DNA of 64,000 nt from Corynebacterium sp. GTDB lineage: Bacteria; Actinomycetota; Actinomycetes; Mycobacteriales; Mycobacteriaceae. Of this stretch, positions 35,191 to 45,512 are shown piece after piece. Under the pieces are notes generated by a model. That model was not told where the DNA came from. It saw only the letters and a program-made list of their open reading frames with translations, and ran no database searches. The translations under genes were made by a program, and so were the position numbers. Location of the stretch: positions 248,001 through 312,000 of the forward strand of contig NZ_JAUNLP010000001.1 of the NCBI RefSeq assembly GCF_030532195.1. The letters run 5' to 3'. Numbering within the stretch: the stretch's first letter is position 1; every line of letters begins with the position of its first letter.

Positions 35191-36744
35191 ATGACCTTTG
35201 CCCCGTCCACCTTTACGCCGCCGACTGACCAGCAGCTACAGTCGTTTGTTCGACTCGCCGAGGAATTTTCCTCAGTGCTTCGCCGGCTGGGTTTTTCCAG
35301 TGACTCCCTGCGCAATGTCCTTGGCGATGAAGGTCTTGCGGCGCTCAACCGCGGCGAACCTGGCATTGTCGATGTGCTGTTGTCTGCCAATGTGGGTGCG
35401 AACGCTGAGCTCATTGCGCTTTTCCGCCTTCTGATTCTGGGCGACTACGAAAATGCCGAGGCACTTTTCGGTGCTGAACTCACCACTTGCCTGCTGGATT
35501 GCGGCATTTTGGCGGGCTCACCAGAGCGCGCTCGGGTGTGCATCGATGTACGTCCGGTTGAGGTCGCCGGAGTTGATCGCATTATTTTCTCTGACCGCGA
35601 TGCCTCAATGAGTGACCACGTGCCGGGCGCTAACCATGTCCTCGGTGTGGGACGGGCTTCTCGTTCGCTCTTAGATATTTCGCCGAGCTCTGCAGTTGGT
35701 TCTGTCCTCGATCTCGGCGCTGGCGGCGGCATTCAGAGTCTGGGCCAACCTGATGCGTCGACAATTGTGGCGACCGATATTCATCCTCGTGCGCTGCTTT
35801 TTGCCCGCGCTAACTTCGCAGCCAATGGCTATTCCCAGGCCGAAGTCCGTGAGGGCTCGTGGTTCGAACCGGTCGCGGGTGAAAAGTTTGACCGCATTGT
35901 GGCCAATCCACCCTTCGTCGTCGGTCTTCCGAGTGTCGAACACGTCTACCGCGATTCCGGACTTGACCTCGACGGTGCCACAGAGCTGATGCTGCGCGGT
36001 CTCGTTGACCATCTGGCTGACGGCGGCACCGCTCACCTACTCGGCGCCTGGGCCCATATTGACGGCGAGAGCTGGCAGCAGCGCATCGCATCGTGGCTGC
36101 CCGCCGAAGGCCTTGAGGTCTGGGTTACACAGCGCGACATTGCAACGCCTGCCGAGTACATCGGCACCTGGCTGCGCGACGAGTCCATCGATCCCCGCAG
36201 CGCCGAAGGCTGCCAGCGCTCGCGCGAGTGGTTGGAGCACTTCCGACATAGTGGCGTGGTTGGCATCGGCTTTGGCTACATCACGGTTCAGCGCATCGAT
36301 GGCCCCACTTCCGCAGTCTGCGAAGAGATGCCGCAACCGCTTGCCAGCCCTTTCGCCCCGGAAGCCGAGGAGTATCTCGGTCGCGCCGAGTGGCTGCGCG
36401 CGCAGACGCCCGAGGCGATTCTCGACGCACCGTTTACAGTCCGCCCCGGCGTCGCAATCGAGCGGGTTTCGCTTGCCGACGTCGACCGCGGCCAGGGCTT
36501 TGCGGAGTTCGATATTCGAATCTCCCGTACTGATGGCCCAGCCTGGTCTCATTCCGTCGATGAATCGGTAGTCAAAATTCTCGGTGCGCTCCATCCTGAG
36601 GCGGCACTGAGCTCTATCGTTGACATCATGGCCATGTTTGGGGCTTTCGACGAGGAGCAGGTACCCGCGATTAAGGAAGCCCTCGTCCCGATTGTCGTGG
36701 ACTTGGTCCGCCACGGTCTGATTGTCCCCACCGAGCTTCTGTAA
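35191..36744 (+). CDS. HemK-like class I SAM methyltransferase
   Basis: A 517-residue protein. The N-terminal ~150 residues are helical (SVLRRLGFSSDSLRNVLGDEGLAALNRGEPG), as in the actinobacterial DUF7059 methyltransferases. A Rossmann domain follows with VLDLGAGGGIQSL (SAM loop) and DRIVANPPFVVG, whose NPPF motif marks methylation of amide or exocyclic amino nitrogens (PrmC/RsmC/N6-adenine type). The C-terminal third has no known motif. The target is unknown. I chose ATG 35191, since AAGG is too close to the GTG at 35182. Confidence 0.85.
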   Translation: MTFAPSTFTPPTDQQLQSFVRLAEEFSSVLRRLGFSSDSLRNVLGDEGLAALNRGEPGIVDVLLSANVGANAELIALFRLLILGDYENAEALFGAELTTCLLDCGILAGSPERARVCIDVRPVEVAGVDRIIFSDRDASMSDHVPGANHVLGVGRASRSLLDISPSSAVGSVLDLGAGGGIQSLGQPDASTIVATDIHPRALLFARANFAANGYSQAEVREGSWFEPVAGEKFDRIVANPPFVVGLPSVEHVYRDSGLDLDGATELMLRGLVDHLADGGTAHLLGAWAHIDGESWQQRIASWLPAEGLEVWVTQRDIATPAEYIGTWLRDESIDPRSAEGCQRSREWLEHFRHSGVVGIGFGYITVQRIDGPTSAVCEEMPQPLASPFAPEAEEYLGRAEWLRAQTPEAILDAPFTVRPGVAIERVSLADVDRGQGFAEFDIRISRTDGPAWSHSVDESVVKILGALHPEAALSSIVDIMAMFGAFDEEQVPAIKEALVPIVVDLVRHGLIVPTELL

Positions 36745-36804
36745 ACCGCATCATATTGCCTCGGTTCGTCTTTTGCCCCTTTTGATTTAAGGAGTCCTAC
36801 TTAC

Positions 36805-37239
36805 ATGAAGGCAGTTCTCACTCGCGTTAAATCCGCTTCTGTCACGGTTAACGGCGACATTGTTGGCCACGTTGATGGCGGCGATACCGGCGCAATTCTG
36901 GCGCTTGTTGGTGTCGGACGTGACGATGCCCCGGATGCGTGGGAAACCATGGCACGCAAGATTGCCGAGCTGAGAATTCTCGATGGTGAACTCAGTGCAG
37001 TGGATGCCGGTGCCGAGGTGCTCGTCGTAAGCCAATTTACGTTGATGGGTGCGACGAAGAAGGGGCGCAGGCCGTCGTGGGTTGATGCGGCACCGAGCCA
37101 ACAGGCCGAGCCGATTATTGAAAAGATTGTGGAAAATCTGCGAAATCGGGGGCTTCATGTTGAGACTGGCCAATTTGGAGCAATGATGGAGGTAGCATCC
37201 GTCAATGATGGACCCTTTACAGTTCTCGTAGAATGCTAG
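36805..37239 (+). CDS. dtd: D-aminoacyl-tRNA deacylase
   Basis: A 144-residue DTD that hydrolyses D-amino acids, and glycine on tRNA-Ala, from mischarged tRNAs. The substrate-site motifs SQFTLMG (about 79-85) and NDGPFTV (the C-terminal NxGPxT) are present, and length fits. A good AAGGAG precedes the ATG. It lies just before sigB. Confidence 0.95.
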   Translation: MKAVLTRVKSASVTVNGDIVGHVDGGDTGAILALVGVGRDDAPDAWETMARKIAELRILDGELSAVDAGAEVLVVSQFTLMGATKKGRRPSWVDAAPSQQAEPIIEKIVENLRNRGLHVETGQFGAMMEVASVNDGPFTVLVEC

Positions 37240-37308
37240 ATAGCGCAATTTCACACGGAATTATCTTTTTATCTCAAAACTTACCTATTGACTTTCGTTT
37301 TTATTCAC

Positions 37309-37335
37309 GGGAACATTTTTAATACTTCGTGCGTT
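37309..37335 (+). promoter_or_regulatory. SigH-type promoter upstream of sigB
   Basis: GGGAAC (37309-37314) and GTT (37333-37335) are separated by 18 bp, matching the GGAA-N18/19-GTT pattern of SigH-dependent promoters. SigH control of sigB is established in C. glutamicum and M. tuberculosis. The site is 40 bp upstream of the sigB ATG. Confidence 0.55.
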
Positions 37336-37374
37336 GCACTAAGTGAGTCCGACTAAAATCCAGGAGGCAGATTC

Positions 37375-38364
37375 ATGAAGAGTGCCGAAATTCAAAATAA
37401 CGAACTGGAAGGCAAGACACAGGACAAGCGGCGCCGTAGCGGAAATAACGCCAATCCTTCTGCCGATTTGGTTCGTGTTTATTTGAATGGCATCGGCAAG
37501 ACTGCACTTCTCAGCGCGGAGGAAGAGGTTGAACTCTCCAAGCGTATTGAAGCTGGCGTATATGCAGAACACCTGCTGCAATCCGGCGCGAAGATGACTC
37601 GCGCAAAGAAGCGTGACGTAAAAATCCTGGCAAAGGAGGGCAAGGCAGCCCGCGCCCACCTACTGGAAGCAAACCTTCGCCTGGTGGTTTCGCTGGCTAA
37701 GCGCTACACCAACCGTGGCATGCCACTGCTGGATCTAATCCAAGAGGGCAACCTGGGGCTGATTCGTGCGATGGAAAAGTTCGACTACACCAAGGGCTTC
37801 AAGTTTTCCACGTACGCAACCTGGTGGATTCGCCAGGCAATCACTCGTGGCATGGCAGATCAGTCCCGCACAATTCGTCTTCCAGTCCACCTGGTTGAGC
37901 AGGTCAATAAGATTTCTCGCATTAAGCGTGAGCTGTATCAGCAGCTCGGCCGTGAGGCCACGAATGAGGAGCTGGCGGAAGAATCCGGTATTCCGGAGGC
38001 CAAGATTGAAATGCTGCTTCGCCAGTCCCGCGATCCGGTGAGCTTGGATATGCCGGTGGGCACTGATGAAGAGGCACCATTGGGTGACTTTATTGAGGAC
38101 TCTGAGGCCACCGACGCAGAAGAGGCTGTAGTCGCTTCCCTGCGCCACCACGACGTGCGCAAGGTATTGTCCACGCTTGAGATTCGTGAGCAAGAAGTTA
38201 TTAAGCTGCGCTACGGTCTGGATGATGGCCTGCCACGCACTCTTGATCAGATTGGCCGCCACTTTGGCCTTTCCCGTGAGCGCGTCCGCCAGATTGAGCG
38301 TGAGGTTATGGCTAAGCTCCGCGAGGGTGACCGCGCTGACAAGCTGCGCGAATACGCACAGTAA
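37375..38364 (+). CDS. sigB: RNA polymerase sigma factor SigB
   Basis: A 329-residue group 2 (primary-like, non-essential) sigma factor used in stationary phase and general stress. Regions 1.2 to 4.2 are intact and close to SigA, including the [21 protein letters not shown] core and [21 protein letters not shown], but it lacks SigA's long charged N-terminus. AGGAGG precedes the ATG. The order sigB then dtxR is conserved with mycobacteria (sigB-ideR). Confidence 0.95.
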   Translation: MKSAEIQNNELEGKTQDKRRRSGNNANPSADLVRVYLNGIGKTALLSAEEEVELSKRIEAGVYAEHLLQSGAKMTRAKKRDVKILAKEGKAARAHLLEANLRLVVSLAKRYTNRGMPLLDLIQEGNLGLIRAMEKFDYTKGFKFSTYATWWIRQAITRGMADQSRTIRLPVHLVEQVNKISRIKRELYQQLGREATNEELAEESGIPEAKIEMLLRQSRDPVSLDMPVGTDEEAPLGDFIEDSEATDAEEAVVASLRHHDVRKVLSTLEIREQEVIKLRYGLDDGLPRTLDQIGRHFGLSRERVRQIEREVMAKLREGDRADKLREYAQ

Positions 38365-38404
38365 AACACCTCTACCGGCACTGTAGAAGGCGCTGATTAT
38401 TTCC

Positions 38405-38456
38405 ACCGACCGTATCGGTGGGGAAAAAAGCCTCCCCGCTGCGGTCGGTTTTTGCT
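38405..38456 (+). terminator. Terminator of sigB
   Basis: ACCGACCG and CGGTCGGT form the outer stem, GGTGGGG and CTCCCCGC an inner one, and TTTTTGCTTTT follows. Confidence 0.85.
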
Positions 38457-38594
38457 TTTCTGGCGTCACGCTATGGGTTTTTACTTCTGTCGCATCAAGA
38501 TATCGATATTGCGAGCCTTAACCTGTTCGGGCGCAAGTGTGGCTATCCTAATAGTTGAGCGAATTAATCTAAGACTGTGTTATCGGAGGACATC

Positions 38595-39275
38595 GTGAGG
38601 GATTTGGTCGACACCACGGAAATGTACTTACGTACCATTTTCGAGCTTGAAGAAGAGGGAATTATTCCTTTGCGCGCTCGCATCGCCGAGCGCCTCGAGC
38701 AGTCCGGGCCGACCGTTAGTCAGACCGTAGCTCGCATGGAGCGCGACGGACTTCTCGTTGTCGCCCCCGACCGCAGCCTTCAGCTTTCCGATGAAGGCCG
38801 CAAGCTGGCCACTGCCGTGATGCGCAAGCATCGCCTGGCAGAGCTTCTGCTTACTGATGTCATCGGACTCGAGTGGGACAAGGTCCATGACGAGGCTTGC
38901 CGCTGGGAACACGTTATGAGCGACGAGGTCGAAGCAAAGCTCCTGGGCGTCCTCGATTCCTACTCGTGCTCTCCGTTCGGCAACCCGATTCCGGGGCTTG
39001 CAGAAATCGGTGGCACCGAGGAACCAGAACCGATGGACAATGTGCAGCGCCTGTCGGACCTCAGCGCTGGCGAGTACACCATTACTGTCGTGCAGATCAA
39101 CGAGATTCTGCAGGTTGAGCAGAGCTACATGAAGCGTCTGCACAAGGCGGGTATCATGCCCGGCGCGGATGCTATTGCTGAGGTTGCAACTGGTCGCGTA
39201 ACCCTTGCCCGCGGTGATCATTCGCTCGATATCCCGGATACTCTTTCGCACGCAATCATGGTGGTAGTTAAATGA
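38595..39275 (+). CDS. dtxR: Iron-dependent transcriptional repressor DtxR
   Basis: A 226-residue regulator, exactly the length of diphtheria DtxR. With the GTG at 38595 (GGAGGA six bases upstream) every metal ligand falls at the classical number: His79, Glu83 and His98 for the structural site; Met10, Cys102, Glu105 and His106 for the activating site. The winged helix is at about 1-70 ([26 protein letters not shown]), and an SH3-like domain ends the protein. In iron sufficiency it represses uptake genes and activates ferritin. It overlaps galE by ATGA. Confidence 0.97.
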   Translation: MRDLVDTTEMYLRTIFELEEEGIIPLRARIAERLEQSGPTVSQTVARMERDGLLVVAPDRSLQLSDEGRKLATAVMRKHRLAELLLTDVIGLEWDKVHDEACRWEHVMSDEVEAKLLGVLDSYSCSPFGNPIPGLAEIGGTEEPEPMDNVQRLSDLSAGEYTITVVQINEILQVEQSYMKRLHKAGIMPGADAIAEVATGRVTLARGDHSLDIPDTLSHAIMVVVK

Positions 39276-40255
39276 AACTCCTAGTCACAGGTGGCGCCGG
39301 CTACGTCGGTAGCGTTTGCTCAGCAGTACTGCTCTCACTCGGCCACGAGGTCACAATTCTGGACAACTTCTCCACCGGTAACCGCGATGCGGTGCCGGAG
39401 GCGGCAACGCTTATTGAGGGAAACGTTGGCGACAAGGCCTTCGAGGTCCTCTCTGCGGATTCCTACGATGGCGTCGTACACTTCGCCGCTAAGTCCCTCG
39501 TCGGCGAATCGGTTGAGTCCCCGGCCGACTACTGGCACAACAACGTGGGCCAGACTCTCAAGCTGCTTGACGCCATGCGGGACACCGGTACGAACAATCT
39601 GGTCTTCTCCTCTACCGCCGCCACCTATGGCGAGCCAGAGCAGGTGCCGATTACTGAAGACCTTCCGACAGCGCCGACGAACCCATATGGCGCAACCAAG
39701 TTGGCGGTGGACTACGCCATCTCCTCGTACGCCAAGGCCTACAACTTGGCTGCAACGAGCCTGCGCTACTTCAACGTGGCCGGGGCGTGGGGCGGCTTCG
39801 GTGAAAACCGCGAAATTGAAACCCACCTCATCCCACTTGTTCTCCAGGTTGCTCTAGGGCACCGTGACAAGATCTTCATCTTCGGCGATGACTGGCCAAC
39901 TCCGGACGGAACTGCAGTCCGCGATTACATCCACATCAAGGACCTCGCTGATGCACACGTCCTGGCTCTTGAATCAAACAAGCCAGGTGTGCACCGCATC
40001 TTTAACTTGGGCTCGGGCGACGGCTTCTCTGTCCGCCAGGTGATTGATACCTGCCGCAAGGTCACTGGCCATCCAATTCCTGCGGAAGATGCCCCGCGCC
40101 GTGCTGGCGACCCGGCAACCCTGATTGCTTCCTCTCAGCGTGCGATGGATGAATTGGGCTGGAAGCCAAGCCACACGGAGTTGGAGACAATCGTGGCTGA
40201 TGCGTGGGAGTTCACCAAGGGTCTTGGTGAACGTGCACACTCCGCACATCGTTAG
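39272..40255 (+). CDS. galE: UDP-glucose 4-epimerase
   Basis: A 327-residue extended short-chain dehydrogenase. The NAD loop GGAGYVGS starts at residue 7, the catalytic Ser/Tyr/Lys set is SSTAATYGE and NPYGATK, and LRYFNVAGA is the usual substrate block. It makes UDP-galactose for the arabinogalactan galactan chain. The ATG overlaps the dtxR stop, an arrangement known from C. glutamicum and C. diphtheriae. Confidence 0.95.
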   Translation: MKLLVTGGAGYVGSVCSAVLLSLGHEVTILDNFSTGNRDAVPEAATLIEGNVGDKAFEVLSADSYDGVVHFAAKSLVGESVESPADYWHNNVGQTLKLLDAMRDTGTNNLVFSSTAATYGEPEQVPITEDLPTAPTNPYGATKLAVDYAISSYAKAYNLAATSLRYFNVAGAWGGFGENREIETHLIPLVLQVALGHRDKIFIFGDDWPTPDGTAVRDYIHIKDLADAHVLALESNKPGVHRIFNLGSGDGFSVRQVIDTCRKVTGHPIPAEDAPRRAGDPATLIASSQRAMDELGWKPSHTELETIVADAWEFTKGLGERAHSAHR

Positions 40256-40319
40256 TCCCGCCGCTTAGGCAACCCGGACGAAAAAACAGTGTCCGTTTAC
40301 TACAGCGCTGCCTAGACTG

Positions 40320-41432
40320 CTAGTCAATACGAGGTAATTTCACCTTGTAGACCCTACGCAGAACCTCCTGGGCAGCGCTTAAGATTGTTCCGACACATCG
40401 CGGCACAATCTGGTTGGCTGAGGCAATTTCCAACAGCTGCGTAAGCGAATGATTGGGCTGCTCGCGCGCCGCCTCATCAAGTGCGGTCTGCGCGAAGTTC
40501 TCCAAGCCTTCAGCAAATTTGGCAATCGCAAAACATGCCAGAGCATTGGCGCGCAGCTTCCCCCTATGCACAATGGCCGCTTCATGCCAGATTTGGCCAA
40601 TCGCCTGTGCAAATGGTGACGTAATAAAAATCAGCGACATGTCACGCAAGGTGACATTGCTCAACGCCGCGGCAATGGCAAAACCACTTGTGTCATCGCG
40701 CACTGCGTCATGCGCATCGGTGATTCCGGCGGCAACACTTTCCACGGTCGACGTCAGCACGTCAAAATGCTCAACTAGCGCTGCATTGTCGGAGCCAATT
40801 TTCAACGTCCGAGGCTTATCAATCATCAGTGCCCGCTCCCGCAGGCTTTCAATGACCCCGCGGTCTACGCCGTCTTCAAATTGGCCACCGCGGAAATAGT
40901 CGCGGTACTCCTGGTACGAGCTGAATATCTTTTCCCCATGTCGCGACAGCAAATCCGCATTGGTGGTCATCAAACTATCGCCGACAATGCCAATAATCTC
41001 TCCCCGCTCGTCAGTGACAACTTCCCCCGCCGCAATGCTCGCGACACCCGCCAGCCGTACTTCATGCAGGCCGCCTTCCCGAAGCCATCCGACAATCGGC
41101 GTGGAGTCTTTCTCAATCCCCCACGACTCTTCAATGATGAAGACATCCGCGTGCGTGCATCCCTCATCAAGCAAGAAGTCCGCCGCCGCGCGTACCAGCT
41201 CGGGATCGCTTTCCATCGTCGCGACATCCTTAATCAGCATGGGACCTGCGTGCGACGACGGATCCATCTCAATCTCACCCCGACCAATCTGCTCGGCTTG
41301 ACGACGGTATAGTGCCGCGATAACAACCTGGCCGCGTGGATAGAACCCCACGATTCCCGGCAAATTAGTCAAGAACACGCTTGGTTCAATCTCTGGCACT
41401 CGATGTGCGTCAAAGTCTTCTGTAATAGCCAT
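40320..41432 (-). CDS. DUF4192 family protein
   Basis: A 370-residue protein of the actinobacterial DUF4192 family, function unknown. The N-terminal block LTNLPGIVGFYPRGQVVIAAL is diagnostic, and no signal or membrane segment is seen. I chose ATG 41432 (MAITEDFD), which follows AGGGA; the 41 upstream codons up to 41555 look non-coding. It lies divergent from the PAC2 gene. Confidence 0.85.
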   Translation of the reverse strand: MAITEDFDAHRVPEIEPSVFLTNLPGIVGFYPRGQVVIAALYRRQAEQIGRGEIEMDPSSHAGPMLIKDVATMESDPELVRAAADFLLDEGCTHADVFIIEESWGIEKDSTPIVGWLREGGLHEVRLAGVASIAAGEVVTDERGEIIGIVGDSLMTTNADLLSRHGEKIFSSYQEYRDYFRGGQFEDGVDRGVIESLRERALMIDKPRTLKIGSDNAALVEHFDVLTSTVESVAAGITDAHDAVRDDTSGFAIAAALSNVTLRDMSLIFITSPFAQAIGQIWHEAAIVHRGKLRANALACFAIAKFAEGLENFAQTALDEAAREQPNHSLTQLLEIASANQIVPRCVGTILSAAQEVLRRVYKVKLPRID

Positions 41433-41669
41433 TAGTTCCCTACCCCTTTTCCCCCGTGGAAAATCTCTTGGCGGCAACCTCGGTTTAGCCGCCGTTTCGG
41501 TGTGGCCCTTATTGTTATCGAAAGCCGCGCCTTCGTGCGGAGCGGAAGGCCGCAAACTGGGCGAAGCTGTGGACTACTTTTCAGTTGTGGATAACTGGAA
41601 TAATTCGTGCGGTATCCTGGTTGCTTACTTCAAAAGGCAAATAAGGAATTACACAGGAGGTAGTCGCAC

Positions 41670-42866
41670 GTGAATAATCCGACCGACAAGCCTCAGGACA
41701 ATATGTATGAGGTTGTTTTCCCGGTACCGGACGTAACGGGAGGCGAAGAACATCTAACGCTGGTCATTGCTCTTAATGGCTATGCGGATGCCGGTCATGC
41801 AATCACAGAGTCGGCACGCTTTCTGTTGGATGCGCTGGAGCATCGCCCATTGGTGAACTTCTCCATCGATGAACTGGTTGATTACCGCTCGCGCCGTCCT
41901 GCGGTGACCATGAATCATGATGAGATTGTGGATGTCGCCGATTTGAACCTTTCCCTCGATGTCGTACGCGACAACTCGGGCAAGCCATTCCTGCTGCTAT
42001 CTGGCCCTGAGCCGGACATGCGCTGGGAAGCTTTCTCGGCTGCAGTGGCCGATCTTGCGGAACGCTACAATGTCGGCCGCACAGTGTCGCTGTATTCCGC
42101 CCCGATGACGGTTCCACACACTCGCCCACTTGGCATCATTGCCCACGGCAGTGACCAGCGAAAGCTCAAGGACCTGCACAAGTGGGGCAACCGCGTCACT
42201 GTTCCTGGTGCTGCCAGCTTGAACATTGAGTACGAGTTGACCCGTCGCGGCCGCGACGCATTCGGTTTTACCGCGCAGGTTCCGCACTATGTCGCAGCCT
42301 CTGAATATCCGCTGGCTTCTCTGCGGCTGTTACAGGAGGTAGCGAAGATTGCTGGGCTGGATTTGCCGCTGGAGGCTCTCGAGCGGGAGTCCGCACGGGT
42401 TGCAGAAATCCTCAACGCTCAAACGAATGAGTCCGGGGAGGTCTCCCAGCTGGTCAATTTGCTCGAGGAGCAGTATGACCAGGAGGTTCGCCGTCGTCAA
42501 GCACTGGAGTCGTCTCCTCTGCTCGGACCTGACGGCGAGATGCCGTCGGGCGATGAGCTGGGCGCGGAGTTTGAGAAATTCCTCGCCTCGCAGCCGCTTC
42601 GTCCAGCCAAGCAGGAGTCTTCCTCGCTTGACGACGAAGCTGGGGTCGCAACCGATGCTGAACCTGAGGTAGCCTCCGACGCCGAAGCTACTGCGGAAAG
42701 TGGGACTGCAGCAGAGGATAACTCCGAAGCCGAACTGGAACAGCCGGACGTTTCGGAGGACGCTGCGGATAAGCAGGAAGCCTCGGAAAGCGACGCGAAG
42801 TCGGATAACGAGCCAGAGCAGAAGAAGCCACGCCGACGTGGCTGGAAGCCCTGGTTCCGCTTCTAA
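41670..42866 (+). CDS. PAC2 family protein
   Basis: A 398-residue protein. The PAC2 domain (about 20-240; LTLVIALNGYADAGHAI, GPEPDMRWEAFSAAVADL, PLGIIAHGS, PHYVAASEYPLASLRLLQEVA) resembles archaeal and eukaryotic proteasome-assembly chaperones and Rv2125. No proteasome genes are visible here, and the bacterial role is unsettled. The last 110 residues are acidic and low-complexity, ending in a basic PRRRGWKPWFRF tail. AGGAGG precedes the GTG. Two recurrent 11-mers in inverted orientation lie within it (42492 and 42626). Confidence 0.87.
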   Translation: MNNPTDKPQDNMYEVVFPVPDVTGGEEHLTLVIALNGYADAGHAITESARFLLDALEHRPLVNFSIDELVDYRSRRPAVTMNHDEIVDVADLNLSLDVVRDNSGKPFLLLSGPEPDMRWEAFSAAVADLAERYNVGRTVSLYSAPMTVPHTRPLGIIAHGSDQRKLKDLHKWGNRVTVPGAASLNIEYELTRRGRDAFGFTAQVPHYVAASEYPLASLRLLQEVAKIAGLDLPLEALERESARVAEILNAQTNESGEVSQLVNLLEEQYDQEVRRRQALESSPLLGPDGEMPSGDELGAEFEKFLASQPLRPAKQESSSLDDEAGVATDAEPEVASDAEATAESGTAAEDNSEAELEQPDVSEDAADKQEASESDAKSDNEPEQKKPRRRGWKPWFRF

Positions 42867-42894
42867 TTCGCTCGGTGCCGCTAGGGTGGGAAGC

Positions 42895-45429
42895 GTGTCT
42901 TTATCTGAAATGCTTCCCGACCTAGCTGAGGTTCCTGAATCGCTGTTCGAAGACGCGATTTTGGATTCGTTTACTGCCTGGACCAGGAATCAGGGCATTA
43001 CGCTCTACCCTGCCCAGGAAGAGGCGTCTATTGGCCTGGCCGGGGGTGACCATGTCATTCTCGCCACGCCGACTGGCTCGGGAAAGTCCATGGTGGCCAT
43101 CGCGGCCCATTTTTGCGCGCTGGCTCGAGGGCAGCGCAGCTTTTACACCGCCCCGATTAAGGCATTGGTGAGCGAGAAGTTCTTCTCCCTGTGTGAGGTT
43201 TTTGGTGCGGAAAACGTCGGTATGATGACCGGCGATGCAACTGTCAATGGCGGTGCACCGATTATCTGTGCAACCGCCGAGATTGTTGCCAACATCGCCC
43301 TTCGTGACGGCGCTGATGCCGACATCGACCAAGTGGTGATGGATGAGTTCCACTTCTATGCCGATCCAGATCGCGGTTGGGCTTGGCAAGTGCCGCTGCT
43401 CGAGCTGCCGAAGTGCCAATTCCTTCTCATGTCCGCAACGCTCGGTGATACCAGCAAGTTTGAAAAGGATTTGAAGGAGCGCACGGGCCGTGACGTCAAT
43501 CTGGTGACCGGCACGACTCGCCCGGTGCCGTTGGACTTCCACTATGTCTACACACCAGTCCATGACACGCTGGCTGAATTGCTGAAGTCAGGCAAAGCCC
43601 CAATTTACATCGTCTTTTTCTCCCAGCGTCAGACTGCTGAACAGGCGCAGGCGCTAACCGGCCTGAAGCTGCTGACCAAGGAGGAAAAGGAGCGTATCCG
43701 CCAAGAGATTGGCGATTTCCGTTTCACCACCGCATTCGGCAGGGTGCTCTCAAAGCTGGTTCGTCAGGGAATTGGCGTCCACCACGCGGGCATGCTGCCC
43801 AAGTATCGCCGCTTGGTCGAGCGGCTCTCACAGACCGGTTTGCTGAAGGTCATCTGTGGCACAGACACGCTCGGTGTCGGCATTAATGTGCCAATTCGCA
43901 CAGTGCTCATCACCGGCCTGGCCAAATTCGATGGCCGTCGCAGCCGCATTTTGAAGTCGCGCGAGTTCCACCAGATTGCCGGCCGTGCAGGTCGTGCTGG
44001 CTACGACACGGAGGGCACCGTTGTTGTTGAAGCTCCCGAGCACGAAATCGAAAACGCAAAATTGCGTCGTCGTGCCGGTCAGGACGAGGCCAAACTGAAG
44101 AAGTTGCGCCTGAAGTCTGTGCCCAAGGGCGAGGTGACATGGTCGGAAAAGACCTTTGACAAGATTGTCTCCCAGCCACCGGAGCCGTTGACCAGCCGCT
44201 TTGCCGTGACAAATGGCATGTTGCTCAACGTCATCGCCCGCGGTGGCGATACCTATGAGCACATGCGGCACCTGCTGCGCACCAACCACGACACTCGCCA
44301 CCAGCAAAACGAGTCGATTTTGACCGCCATCGAGCTCTATCGCGGTTTGGTTAACGCTGGCATCGTCGTCACGCGTGGCGAAGGCGATAACTGTCGCCCC
44401 GAGTTGACCATGGAGTTGCAGCGTGACTTCGCGCTCAACCAGCCATTGTCGCCATTCGCGCTGGCAGCGCTGGAGCTTCTCGATCCGGAGAGCCCCAACT
44501 ACGCGCTCGATGTCATCAGCGTCTTCGAGTCGATTCTGGAAGATCCGCGCCCGCTACTTGTCGCACAGCAGAAGAAGGCACGCGGCGAGGAAATCGCGGC
44601 GCTGAAGGCCGAGGGCGTCGATTACACCGAACGCATGAATATCGTCGAAGACATCACCTGGCCAATGCCGCTTGCCGACGAGCTGGAGGGTGCGTTCGAC
44701 ACATATGCTCAAGGTCACCCATGGGTGCGGGAGTTCTCGCTGTCACCGAAGTCGGTAGTCCGCGAGATGGTGGAAAAGGCCATGACGTTCTCGGATGTTG
44801 TCTCCGAATACGGAATTGCCCGCTCCGAGGGTATTTTCCTGCGCTACCTCACCGATGCCTGGCGCACACTTCGCCACACTCTGCCGCCGGAGGCGGCCAA
44901 TGATGAGCTCCGCGACATTATTGAGTGGCTCGGTGAGTTGGTCGCGCAGGTGGATAATTCGCTGGTTGATGAGTGGGCGCAGATGGCCGATCCGGATAAG
45001 CCGCTGGATGAGGAGACTCTGAAGGAAGCGGCCTTTGGTAGCGATGAATCTCGACCGCTGACTGGCAATGAGCGTGCATTTACTCGCATGGTGCGAAACC
45101 TCATGTTCCGACATGTCCAGCTGTTTGCCTTCGAGAAGGAAGAAGAGCTCGCGGATCTGGACAATTATCTTGAGGATGCGCCGGATTGGCCTGCCGCGAT
45201 GGATGATTACTTCGACGAGTATGACGACATCGGCATTGATGCGAATGCTCGTGGTGGTGACATGATTTCCATCGACCGCAATGCGGGTGAGGGCCGTTGG
45301 CGCGTGGTGCAGATTATTGATGACCCACAGGGTGACCACGGTTGGCGCTTCGAGGCAGAAGTCGACCTCACCGCCTCGGATGAGTACGGCGAGGTCAGGT
45401 TGGCATCGCTGCGCATTATTCAGGGCTAG
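42895..45429 (+). CDS. HelY-like DEAD/DEAH-box RNA helicase (DUF3516)
   Basis: An 844-residue SF2 helicase. Walker A is ATPTGSGKS (57-65), Walker B is DEFH (150-153), then MSATLGD (motif III) and QIAGRAGRAGYD (motif VI). The C-terminal 350 residues form the DUF3516 region of the Ski2/Mtr4-like bacterial group (the Rv2092c/HelY type). It probably unwinds structured RNA for processing or decay. The start is GTG 42895, with TAGGGT 7 nt upstream and no ribosome binding site, so it is probably leaderless and independent of the PAC2 gene 28 bp upstream. Confidence 0.9.
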   Translation: MSLSEMLPDLAEVPESLFEDAILDSFTAWTRNQGITLYPAQEEASIGLAGGDHVILATPTGSGKSMVAIAAHFCALARGQRSFYTAPIKALVSEKFFSLCEVFGAENVGMMTGDATVNGGAPIICATAEIVANIALRDGADADIDQVVMDEFHFYADPDRGWAWQVPLLELPKCQFLLMSATLGDTSKFEKDLKERTGRDVNLVTGTTRPVPLDFHYVYTPVHDTLAELLKSGKAPIYIVFFSQRQTAEQAQALTGLKLLTKEEKERIRQEIGDFRFTTAFGRVLSKLVRQGIGVHHAGMLPKYRRLVERLSQTGLLKVICGTDTLGVGINVPIRTVLITGLAKFDGRRSRILKSREFHQIAGRAGRAGYDTEGTVVVEAPEHEIENAKLRRRAGQDEAKLKKLRLKSVPKGEVTWSEKTFDKIVSQPPEPLTSRFAVTNGMLLNVIARGGDTYEHMRHLLRTNHDTRHQQNESILTAIELYRGLVNAGIVVTRGEGDNCRPELTMELQRDFALNQPLSPFALAALELLDPESPNYALDVISVFESILEDPRPLLVAQQKKARGEEIAALKAEGVDYTERMNIVEDITWPMPLADELEGAFDTYAQGHPWVREFSLSPKSVVREMVEKAMTFSDVVSEYGIARSEGIFLRYLTDAWRTLRHTLPPEAANDELRDIIEWLGELVAQVDNSLVDEWAQMADPDKPLDEETLKEAAFGSDESRPLTGNERAFTRMVRNLMFRHVQLFAFEKEEELADLDNYLEDAPDWPAAMDDYFDEYDDIGIDANARGGDMISIDRNAGEGRWRVVQIIDDPQGDHGWRFEAEVDLTASDEYGEVRLASLRIIQG

Positions 45430-45460
45430 TCCTATCTGGAGCTAGCTACAAATACGGCCA

Positions 45461-45494
45461 AAAAGGGCCAGGCCACTTCTGGCCTGGCCCTTTT
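45461..45494. terminator. Bidirectional terminator between the helicase and oxyR
   Basis: AAAAGGGCCAGGCCA-CTTC-TGGCCTGGCCCTTTT has A- and T-tracts on both sides, serving the two convergent genes. Confidence 0.92.
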
Positions 45495-45512
45495 CCTACT
45501 GGAGCCTAAAAA

